Shown here in pieces: positions 1-5,488 of a stretch of 8,352 nucleotides of DNA. Each line of letters starts with the position of its first letter. Position 1 is the first letter of the stretch. Both the position numbers and the translations under genes were made by a program. The stretch spans positions 1-8,352 of the forward strand of contig DATELN010000145.1 in assembly GCA_035276605.1 (NCBI GenBank), read 5' to 3'. The notes under the pieces were generated by a model. That model saw only the letters and a program-made list of their open reading frames with translations, ran no database searches and was not told where the DNA came from. This DNA is from GCA-003244245 sp035276605 (lineage in GTDB: Bacteria > Actinomycetota > Actinomycetes > Mycobacteriales > Pseudonocardiaceae).

Positions 1-407
1 CTATGCAGTGACGCCGCACCGGGAGTACCGCCGGGCAGGATGAAAGAGTCCAGTTTCGGCAAGGGGTCGTTGAACTCGTCGCACCAGCTTTCCAGTCGGG
101 TGACGTAGCCTTCGTCGATCCGCAGCGGACGGTACTTCGGAGCTGGTTCATGATCATTTGGCACGATAGGGGTGCACAGGTCGGCGCCCACGTCGAACAA
201 ATCGTTCTGTACCTGCCGTAGCACCGTCACCACCCGTGGCGCCAGCGCTCCGAGTGCCAGTGCCATACCGAGCGCGCAGTTGGCCTCATCAACATCGGCG
301 TAGGCGACCAGCCGCGGATCGGTCTTTCTGACCCGCGAGAAATCGCCGAGGCCGGTCGTTCCGTCATCGCCGGTACGGGTGTAGATCTTGGTGAGGTGCA
401 CAGCCAT
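1..407 (-). CDS. PduO-type ATP:cob(I)alamin adenosyltransferase, 3' end cut by the window edge
   Basis: The enzyme transfers the adenosyl group of ATP to cob(I)alamin, making adenosylcobalamin in the cytoplasm. I translated the minus strand from an ATG at 407 and obtained 135 open codons to the left edge. The protein begins MAVHLTKIYTRTGDDGTTGL; the TRTGDDGTT stretch (residues 11-19) is the N-terminal ATP-binding signature of the PduO/Cob_adeno_trans family. Further family hallmarks are YADVDEAN (37-44), QNDLFDVGADL (67-77) and SFILPGG (121-127). The family is usually about 190 residues, so the C-terminal third, with the conserved Arg-rich helix, lies outside the window. It closely resembles what I recall of mycobacterial Rv1314c, which is also divergent from murA. 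It is not the CobA/CobO P-loop type. Its product is the cofactor needed by the mutase at 3464-5470. No Shine-Dalgarno sequence precedes the ATG, but a TANNNT -10 sits just upstream, so translation is probably leaderless. Confidence 0.93.
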   Translation of the reverse strand, partial: MAVHLTKIYTRTGDDGTTGLGDFSRVRKTDPRLVAYADVDEANCALGMALALGALAPRVVTVLRQVQNDLFDVGADLCTPIVPNDHEPAPKYRPLRIDEGYVTRLESWCDEFNDPLPKLDSFILPGGTPGAASLH

Positions 408-414
408 GGGGTGC

Positions 415-420
415 ACGGTA
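415..420 (-). promoter_or_regulatory. -10 element for the adenosyltransferase gene (probable leaderless promoter)
   Basis: On the minus strand, TACCGT matches the actinobacterial SigA -10 consensus TANNNT. Its last T is 7 bases upstream of the ATG at 407, which puts the transcription start at or one base before the start codon. There is no purine-rich ribosome binding site in between. No convincing -35 was seen. The placement is inferred from sequence only. Confidence 0.5.
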
Positions 421-427
421 CGCGTAC
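418..427. promoter_or_regulatory. 10-bp perfect palindrome in the divergent adenosyltransferase/murA intergenic region
   Basis: GTACGCGTAC reads the same on both strands. It overlaps the minus-strand -10 element and lies about 10 bases upstream of the murA -10, inside a 44-bp intergenic region. The hexamer palindrome GTGCAC occurs on both sides of it (411-416 and 442-447). The position suits an operator acting on one or both divergent promoters. The palindrome is short, so it could be chance. Confidence 0.3.
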
Positions 428-437
428 GGGCACCCGC

Positions 438-443
438 TAGCGT
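438..443 (+). promoter_or_regulatory. -10 element for murA (probable leaderless promoter)
   Basis: TAGCGT matches TANNNT and ends 8 bases before the GTG start codon of murA at 452. The expected transcription start is therefore at about 450-452. No Shine-Dalgarno sequence is visible between it and the GTG, in keeping with a leaderless or nearly leaderless mRNA. Confidence 0.45.
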
Positions 444-451
444 GCACTCCC

Positions 452-1723
452 GTGAGTGAGCACTTCAGGATCTGTGGGGGCGCCCGCTTGACCGGCGAGG
501 TGCAGGTCGTCGGCGCGAAGAACAGCGTGTTGAAGCTGATGGCCGCGGCATTGCTGGCGGAGGGCACGACCACACTCACCAACTGCCCGGAGATCCTGGA
601 CGTCCCGCTGATGGCGGATGTGCTGCGCGGGCTCGGCTGCGAAGTGGAGGTCAGCGGCTCGGTGGTGTGCATCACCACGCCCGCCGAACCCAAGCACGAA
701 GCCGATTACGGGTCGGTGAGCAAGCTGCGCGCGTCGGTGTGCGTGCTCGGCCCGCTGGTGGGCCGCTGCCGGCGCGCCAAGGTCGCGCTACCCGGCGGTG
801 ATGCCATCGGTTCGCGCCCGCTGGACATGCACCAAAACGGGCTGCGCAAGCTGGGTGCCCGCAGCGAGATCGAACACGGATGCGTGGTGGCCGAGGCCGA
901 GGGGCTGCACGGGGCGCAGATCTGGCTGGATTTCCCCAGCGTAGGAGCGACCGAGAACATCCTCATGGCCGCGGTGCTGGCCGAGGGCACCACGGTGATC
1001 GACAATGCGGCGCGCGAGCCGGAGATCGTGGACCTGTGCGTGATGCTGAAGCAGATGGGTGCGCGGATCTTCGGTGAAGGCACGTCCACGCTCACCGTCG
1101 AAGGGGTGGACGCGCTGTCGCCCACTGAACATCGGGTGATTGGGGACCGCATCGTGGGCGCCACCTGGGCCTTCGCCGCCGCGATGACGCGAGGTGACGT
1201 CACCGTCCGCGGTGTCAACCCGCATCACCTGGACTTGGTGCTGGAGAAGCTACGGCTGGCCGGCGCCCAAGTTGAGCTTCCCTGGCCCGATGGCTTCCGG
1301 GTGGTGATGCCTGGTCGGCCCAGTGCGGTCGACTTCGTCACCCTGCCCTATCCGGGTTTCGCTACCGATCTCCAGCCGATGGCGATCGCATTGTCGGCTA
1401 TCGCCGAGGGCACCTCGATGATCACCGAAAACGTCTTCGAGGCGCGGTTCCGGTTCGTCGAGGAGATGATCCGGCTGGGTGCGGATGCCCGAACGGATGG
1501 TCACCACGCGGTCGTTCGTGGCGTCGAGCAGCTGTCCAGCGCCCCAGTGTGGGCCAGCGACATCCGGGCAGGCGCTGGGTTGGTGCTTGCCGGGTTGTGC
1601 GCGGAAGGCGCCACCGATGTGTGGGACGTTTTCCACATCGACCGTGGTTACCCCCGCTTCCTCGAAAACCTCACCGCCCTCGGCGCCGACGTCCGCCGGG
1701 TTAGCGCTCCTCCGGAGCGTTAA
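452..1723 (+). CDS. murA: UDP-N-acetylglucosamine 1-carboxyvinyltransferase MurA
   Basis: MurA transfers enolpyruvate from phosphoenolpyruvate to UDP-N-acetylglucosamine, the first committed step of peptidoglycan synthesis, in the cytoplasm. The 423-residue product has the normal family length and the two-lobed EPSP-synthase fold. Visible landmarks are GAKNS with Lys23 and Asn24, RASVCVLGPL with Arg93, the active-site loop LPGGDAIGSRP (113-123), ATDLQP with Asp306, and HIDRGYP with Arg399. The loop carries Asp117 where E. coli MurA has Cys115. This is the substitution known from Mycobacterium tuberculosis MurA, and it makes the enzyme insensitive to fosfomycin. The GTG at 452 gives an N-terminus (MSEHFRICGGARLTGEV) that aligns with mycobacterial MurA, and no other start is as good. 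The gene is divergent from the adenosyltransferase gene. Its last codons lie inside a hairpin likely to end transcription. No rRNA operon follows it. Confidence 0.97.
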   Translation: MSEHFRICGGARLTGEVQVVGAKNSVLKLMAAALLAEGTTTLTNCPEILDVPLMADVLRGLGCEVEVSGSVVCITTPAEPKHEADYGSVSKLRASVCVLGPLVGRCRRAKVALPGGDAIGSRPLDMHQNGLRKLGARSEIEHGCVVAEAEGLHGAQIWLDFPSVGATENILMAAVLAEGTTVIDNAAREPEIVDLCVMLKQMGARIFGEGTSTLTVEGVDALSPTEHRVIGDRIVGATWAFAAAMTRGDVTVRGVNPHHLDLVLEKLRLAGAQVELPWPDGFRVVMPGRPSAVDFVTLPYPGFATDLQPMAIALSAIAEGTSMITENVFEARFRFVEEMIRLGADARTDGHHAVVRGVEQLSSAPVWASDIRAGAGLVLAGLCAEGATDVWDVFHIDRGYPRFLENLTALGADVRRVSAPPER

Positions 1724-1728
1724 CCCGG
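1696..1728. terminator. Hairpin terminator between convergent murA and acyl-CoA synthetase genes, spanning the murA stop codon
   Basis: The left arm CCGGGTTAGCGCTCC (1696-1710) pairs with the right arm GGAGCGTTAACCCGG (1714-1728) across a TCC loop. This is a 15-bp stem in which only one position (1704 with 1720) is not Watson-Crick; it is a G-U pair in the murA transcript and an A-C mismatch in the opposite one. The murA stop codon TAA (1721-1723) lies in the right arm. The opposing gene's stop begins 8 bases to the right, so the structure could serve both directions. No U-tract follows, so it is not a classical intrinsic terminator. Terminators without a U-tail have been proposed in actinobacteria. 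Confidence 0.7.
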
Positions 1729-1735
1729 CAGCAGG

Positions 1736-3364
1736 TCACGGGGCGCGAAGCACAGTGAGCTCGCCATTGGCATAGCGCTGGCGGATGAGCTTCTTGTCGA
1801 ACTTGCCTACTGAGGTTTTGGGCACTTCCGTGACGAACGACCAGCGCTCAGGTAGTTGCCATGCCGGTAGCGCGACATTGAGGTGATCGCGCAGCTCGGC
1901 GACGCCGACCTGCTCGCCCTCGGCGACAACCACAGTCGCCAGTGGCCGCTCCCCCCACCTGTCGTCCGGGACGGCCACCACTGCGGCCTCCCTGACCTTG
2001 GGGTGGCCCATCAGCAGGTTCTCCAGCCGCACCGAGGAAATCCACTCGCCGCCGGACTTGATCACATCCTTGGCGCGGTCGGTGATGGTGATGAAACCCA
2101 GCTCGTCAAGGGTGCCGACGTCGCCGGTGCGCAACCAACCGTTGTGGAACTTGGCCGGATCGTCATCGCGGTAGTACCGCGCGGTCACCCACGGCCCGCG
2201 GACCTGAATCTCACCCACCGACGTGCCGTCGTTGGGCAGCACAACGTCACCGTCACCGACGATGCGGCCCTCGACACCGGCGACCAGGCGCCCCTGGCTG
2301 GCCCGGTAGCGCCAGGCCTCGTCGCCCTGGGCGCCGACCGGTGCGGTAGCCACTGAGCCGATCGGCGAGATCTCGGTCATTCCCCAGGCGTGCACAATCT
2401 CGATACCGAACTCCTCGGAGAACGCCTTCATCAGCGCCAGCGGCACGGCCGAACCTCCACAGAGCACGCCGCGGAGCGAGGACACGTCCCCGCCGTGCTC
2501 GCGCAGGTATCGCAGCACGTCGCCCCAGATCGTCGGCACTGCGCCGGAGATCGTAGGACGATAGGCCTGGATCAGCTGGATCAGCGGCTCGGCGGCCAGG
2601 AACCGGTCGGGCATGATCAAGCTGGCGCCGGACATCAGTGCGGCGTAAGGCAGCCCCCAGGCATTGGCGTGGAACATCGGGACGACTGGGAGGACCCGAT
2701 CGGCCGGGCTCAGCGCCGCGACCTCGCCAGTACAGATGCACATCGAATGCAGGTAAGCCGAGCGGTGGCTGTAGACCACACCTTTGGGGTGGCCGGTGGT
2801 ACCGCTCGTGTAGCACATCGCGGCCGCGGAGCGTTCGTCGATGTCGCTCGGCCAGGGAAAGTCCTCGGGTTGGCCGGTCAGCAGCTCATCGTAGGAGTGC
2901 AGCTGCGGGCCCGTCCCCTCCAACGGCGCGATGTCGGCCGGCCCCACGACTACGACATGGCGGACCGTTTTCATCTCGGCCAGCGCGCGAGCTAGCGCTG
3001 GCACCAATGACCCGTCCACGATCACCACGTCGTCCTCAGCATGATTGGCGATCCAGGCCACCTGGTCGGCCGGCAGCCGCAGATTAAGGGTGTGTACTAC
3101 CGCGCCCATCGCGGGAATCGCCAGGTAAGCCTCGAGGTGCTCCTGGTTGTTCCACTGAAAGGTGGCCACCCGCTGGTCACCGGTGATGCCCAGGTCGCGC
3201 AGTCCTCCGGCTAGCTGCGCGGCACGTCGCCCGACCTGCGCATATGTCGCGCGGCGGGCGCTGCTGCCGGTCCAGGTGACTATCTCAGCGTCACCGTGCA
3301 CGGTGACGCCATGGCGCAGAATCATGCCCACGGTGAGCGGGACATCCATCATCGTGCTGTCCAC
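1736..3364 (-). CDS. Medium/long-chain fatty acid--CoA ligase (FadD-type AMP-binding acyl-CoA synthetase)
   Basis: This enzyme activates a carboxylic acid with ATP to an acyl-adenylate and then forms the acyl-CoA thioester in the cytoplasm. From the GTG at 3364 it is 542 residues, normal for the family. ANL-superfamily motifs are present in order: YTSGTTGHPKG (A3, 185-195), MFHANAWGLPY (230-240), HAWGMTE (A5, 325-331), WLRTGDVG (A7, 410-417), TDRAKDVIKSGGEW (A8 hinge, 428-441) and KTSVGKFDKK with the catalytic Lys521 (A10). I chose the GTG because it has a purine-rich ribosome binding site 8 bases upstream and gives an N-terminus (MDSTMMDVPLTV) typical of the FadD family. An in-frame ATG at 3427 would add 21 residues with no family support. 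After the hinge, ISSVRLEN has Arg where relatives usually have Glu; the second Glu is kept. The gene converges on murA and diverges from the mutase gene. The chain length of the substrate cannot be read from sequence. Confidence 0.9.
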   Translation of the reverse strand: MDSTMMDVPLTVGMILRHGVTVHGDAEIVTWTGSSARRATYAQVGRRAAQLAGGLRDLGITGDQRVATFQWNNQEHLEAYLAIPAMGAVVHTLNLRLPADQVAWIANHAEDDVVIVDGSLVPALARALAEMKTVRHVVVVGPADIAPLEGTGPQLHSYDELLTGQPEDFPWPSDIDERSAAAMCYTSGTTGHPKGVVYSHRSAYLHSMCICTGEVAALSPADRVLPVVPMFHANAWGLPYAALMSGASLIMPDRFLAAEPLIQLIQAYRPTISGAVPTIWGDVLRYLREHGGDVSSLRGVLCGGSAVPLALMKAFSEEFGIEIVHAWGMTEISPIGSVATAPVGAQGDEAWRYRASQGRLVAGVEGRIVGDGDVVLPNDGTSVGEIQVRGPWVTARYYRDDDPAKFHNGWLRTGDVGTLDELGFITITDRAKDVIKSGGEWISSVRLENLLMGHPKVREAAVVAVPDDRWGERPLATVVVAEGEQVGVAELRDHLNVALPAWQLPERWSFVTEVPKTSVGKFDKKLIRQRYANGELTVLRAP

Positions 3365-3372
3365 CGCAGTGA

Positions 3373-3385
3373 CCCTTCTCTCCTC
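3373..3385 (-). promoter_or_regulatory. Ribosome binding site deciding the acyl-CoA synthetase start
   Basis: On the minus strand GAGGAGAGAAGGG ends 8 bases before the GTG at 3364. It lies inside the longer reading frame that begins at ATG 3427. A purine run this well placed favours the GTG over the upstream ATG and over the internal tandem ATGs at 3352 and 3349. Confidence 0.6.
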
Positions 3386-3400
3386 GATGGCGACCTCGAT

Positions 3401-3416
3401 TGTGGCGCCGGCCACA
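3401..3416. promoter_or_regulatory. Inverted repeat, candidate operator between acyl-CoA synthetase and mutase genes
   Basis: TGTGGC (3401-3406) and GCCACA (3411-3416) form a 6+6 inverted repeat around the 4-base centre GCCG. With the synthetase starting at 3364, the repeat is noncoding and lies in the middle of a 99-bp divergent intergenic region. It ends 12 bases upstream of the TATTCT -10 candidate of the mutase gene. The geometry suits a dimeric regulator controlling both directions. No regulator gene is adjacent. Confidence 0.4.
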
Positions 3417-3428
3417 GCGCGCGCCAAG

Positions 3429-3434
3429 TATTCT
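3429..3434 (+). promoter_or_regulatory. -10 element for the ethylmalonyl-CoA mutase operon
   Basis: TATTCT matches TANNNT and would start transcription near 3441, giving a leader of about 20 bases that contains the ribosome binding site at 3451. No matching -35 at normal spacing was seen. Confidence 0.4.
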
Positions 3435-3450
3435 CCGCATTAGAGCGGCT

Positions 3451-3457
3451 GGAGGTG
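3451..3457 (+). promoter_or_regulatory. Strong ribosome binding site for the mutase gene
   Basis: GGAGGTG closely matches the 16S anti-Shine-Dalgarno sequence. Its GGAGG core ends 8 bases before the ATG at 3464, which fixes that start. Among the genes on the plus strand only this one has such a strong site. Confidence 0.75.
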
Positions 3458-3463
3458 TCTTGA

Positions 3464-5470
3464 ATGCCCTTTCCCAGCGATCACAATCGGGACCGGCCGT
3501 GGGTAATGCGGACCTACGCCGGGCACTCGTCGGCGCGCACCTCGAACGCGTTGTACCGCCGCAACCTCGCTAAGGGACAGACCGGCCTCTCTGTGGCCTT
3601 CGACCTACCCACCCAGACCGGCTACGACCCCGATCATGAGCTGGCCCGGGGCGAGGTCGGCAAGGTCGGTGTGCCGATCAGCCACATCGGCGACATGCGC
3701 ATCCTGTTCGACGGCATCCCGCTGGCGCAGGCCAACACCTCCATGACGATCAATGCCACCGCGATGTGGTTGCTGGCGCTGTATGCCTCGGTGGCCGAAG
3801 AGCACGGCGCGGATCTGGCGCAACTTTCGGGCACTACGCAGAACGACATCATCAAGGAGTACCTGTCCCGGGGCACCTACGTCTTCCCGCCGGGGCCGAG
3901 CCTGCGGTTGATCACCGACATGGTGGTCTACGCGGTCAAGCACATCCCGAGGTGGAACCCGATCAACGTCTGCAGCTATCACTTGCAGGAAGCCGGCGCC
4001 ACTCCCGTGCAGGAAGTCGCTTACGCGATGTGCACGGCGATCGCCGTGCTGGACTCGGTCCGGGACTGCGGGCAGGTCGCGGCAAGCGAGTTCGCCAACG
4101 TCGTCGGCCGGATGTCATTTTTCGTCAACGCCGGGGTGCGCTTCGTCGAGGAGATGTGCAAGCTGCGGGCCTTCGCCCGGTTGTGGGACGAAACCTGCCA
4201 GGACCGCTACGGCGTTAAAGACGCCAAGCTGCGTCGATTTCGATACGGCGTGCAGGTGAACTCGCTGGGACTGACCGAATCACAGCCAGAGAACAACATC
4301 CAGCGCATCGTGCTGGAGATGCTCGCGGTGACGCTGTCCCGGGACGCCCGGGCTCGTGCGGTGCAGCTCCCAGCGTGGAATGAGGCGCTGGGCCTGCCGC
4401 GGCCCTGGGACCAGCAGTGGGCGCTGCGGATGCAGCAGGTCTTGGCGTATGAAACCGACTTGCTCGAGTACGAGGACCTCTTTGATGGCTCCCGGGTGGT
4501 CGAGGCCCGTGTCGCTGAGATCGCCGCGGGCGCCCGCGCGGAGATCGACCGGGTACAGGCCATGGGCGGGGCCATTGCCGCTGTCGAGTCGGGATACATG
4601 AAATCGCAACTGGTGGCGTCGCTGGCGGCGCGGCGCCGGCGGATCGAGGACGGCGAAGACGTGATCGTCGGGGTGAAACGGTTCACCGAGACTGATCCCA
4701 GCCCGCTGCAAGCCGAGGGTGCGGCGGCGATCGAGACCATCGATCCGCAGGCTGAGACATCGTTGATCGAGGCGGTGCGAGCTTGGCGGGCCGATCGGGA
4801 CGGTGGTGCGGTCGAGGACGCCCTGCGGCGGCTGGTGGAGGCCGCCAAGACCGATGCCAACCTGGTCGAGCCGTCCATGGCTTGCGCCCGGGCGGGCGTC
4901 ACCACGGGCGAGTGGGCCGGGGCGCTGCGCGCAGTGTTCGGCGAGTACCGGGCCCCGACCGGAATCACTGGGGCGTCAGCAGTGGGTGCTGCCGGTGAAG
5001 CGATTGCTCGGGTCCGGGATCGGGTGCGGGCAGTCGGCGACGAGCTTGGCGGGCGGCTACGGATACTGGTTGGCAAGCCTGGCCTGGATGGCCACTCCAA
5101 CGGCGCGGAGCAGGTCGCGGTCCGCGCCCGTGACGTCGGCTTTGAGGTGATCTACCAGGGTATCCGGCTCACTCCGGCCGAGATTGTCGCTGCCGCGGTG
5201 GCCGAAGACGTGCACGTGGTCGGCCTGTCGGTGCTCTCCGGTTCGCACCTGGAGGTGGTGCCTGCGGTGGTCGACGGGTTGCGTGCCGCCGGCGCTGGGG
5301 ACGTGCCCGTGGTGGTCGGTGGCATCATCCCGCCGGATGACGCCCACGCGCTGCGTGCTCAAGGTGTCGCCCAGGTGTTCACCCCGAAGGACTTCGAGCT
5401 CACCGAGATCATGGCCCAGATCGTGGACCTCATCCACACCCGGTGGGGGAGGGTGCCCAAGCGTCCCTGA
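3464..5470 (+). CDS. ecm: Ethylmalonyl-CoA mutase (MeaA/Ecm family, adenosylcobalamin-dependent)
   Basis: The predicted reaction is the adenosylcobalamin-dependent rearrangement of (2R)-ethylmalonyl-CoA to (2S)-methylsuccinyl-CoA, a step of the ethylmalonyl-CoA pathway for acetyl-CoA assimilation. The 668-residue protein holds both domains in one chain. The N-terminal barrel domain (about 1-500) has RTYAGHSS (16-23), FDLPTQTGYD (46-55), PPGPSLR (142-148) and CSYHLQEAGATP (170-181), including the Tyr-His pair of acyl-CoA mutases. The C-terminal B12 domain (about 530-660) has GKPGLDGHSNG with the DxHxxG axial ligand His544, SVL (589-591) and GG (619-620). Methylmalonyl-CoA mutases normally have a longer N-terminus and read AGFST and PAPSMR at the matching sites; here AGHSS and PGPSLR match the Ecm/MeaA sequences I recall. 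The length also fits Ecm rather than the heterodimeric MutAB. The crotonase-fold gene follows after 18 bp and is probably cotranscribed. A methylmalonyl- or other CoA-mutase activity remains possible. Confidence 0.88.
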   Translation: MPFPSDHNRDRPWVMRTYAGHSSARTSNALYRRNLAKGQTGLSVAFDLPTQTGYDPDHELARGEVGKVGVPISHIGDMRILFDGIPLAQANTSMTINATAMWLLALYASVAEEHGADLAQLSGTTQNDIIKEYLSRGTYVFPPGPSLRLITDMVVYAVKHIPRWNPINVCSYHLQEAGATPVQEVAYAMCTAIAVLDSVRDCGQVAASEFANVVGRMSFFVNAGVRFVEEMCKLRAFARLWDETCQDRYGVKDAKLRRFRYGVQVNSLGLTESQPENNIQRIVLEMLAVTLSRDARARAVQLPAWNEALGLPRPWDQQWALRMQQVLAYETDLLEYEDLFDGSRVVEARVAEIAAGARAEIDRVQAMGGAIAAVESGYMKSQLVASLAARRRRIEDGEDVIVGVKRFTETDPSPLQAEGAAAIETIDPQAETSLIEAVRAWRADRDGGAVEDALRRLVEAAKTDANLVEPSMACARAGVTTGEWAGALRAVFGEYRAPTGITGASAVGAAGEAIARVRDRVRAVGDELGGRLRILVGKPGLDGHSNGAEQVAVRARDVGFEVIYQGIRLTPAEIVAAAVAEDVHVVGLSVLSGSHLEVVPAVVDGLRAAGAGDVPVVVGGIIPPDDAHALRAQGVAQVFTPKDFELTEIMAQIVDLIHTRWGRVPKRP

Positions 5471-5487
5471 GCGCCCTACCGTCAGGG
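5465..5487 (+). repeat. Inverted repeat across the mutase stop codon
   Basis: CCCTGA (5465-5470, ending with the TGA stop) is inverted as TCAGGG (5482-5487), with an 11-base spacer. The right arm ends one base before the ATG of the next gene. It could form a weak hairpin masking that start, or be chance, since it is short. Confidence 0.3.
5477..5482 (+). promoter_or_regulatory. -10 element for the crotonase-fold gene (internal leaderless promoter)
   Basis: TACCGT matches TANNNT, and its last T is exactly at -7 if transcription starts on the A of the ATG at 5489. It is the same hexamer as in front of the adenosyltransferase gene. The only purine run, AGGG, is one base from the ATG and too close to act as a normal ribosome binding site. 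The gene may therefore have its own leaderless transcript as well as readthrough from the mutase gene. Confidence 0.4.
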
Positions 5488-5488
5488 T

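Noticed and set aside
1724..1740. rRNA operon or promoter expected downstream of murA
   Set aside because: Nothing resembling 16S rRNA or its leader is present; the next gene begins its stop codon 12 bp away.
1883..2995. Plus-strand open frames opposite the acyl-CoA synthetase gene
   Set aside because: No family motifs, and composition typical of antisense frames (His, Arg, Gly, Gln rich). The minus strand carries a full set of AMP-binding motifs.
3365..3427. Upstream ATG at 3427 as start of the acyl-CoA synthetase
   Set aside because: It would add 21 residues not expected for the family, place a good ribosome binding site inside the coding region, and leave only 36 bp for both divergent promoters. 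It is kept as an alternative only.
4207..5100. Long open frame of 297 codons on the minus strand opposite the mutase gene
   Set aside because: It is rich in Ser, Arg, Ala and Thr, has no recognisable motif, and lies entirely within a well-supported gene. In high-GC DNA the complement of a coding strand often stays open, so this is a shadow.
3464..5470. Methylmalonyl-CoA mutase large subunit as the identity of this gene
   Set aside because: It lacks the longer N-terminus normal for that enzyme, has AGHSS and PGPSLR where that enzyme has AGFST and PAPSMR, and no small-subunit or epimerase gene is adjacent. It is kept as a secondary possibility.
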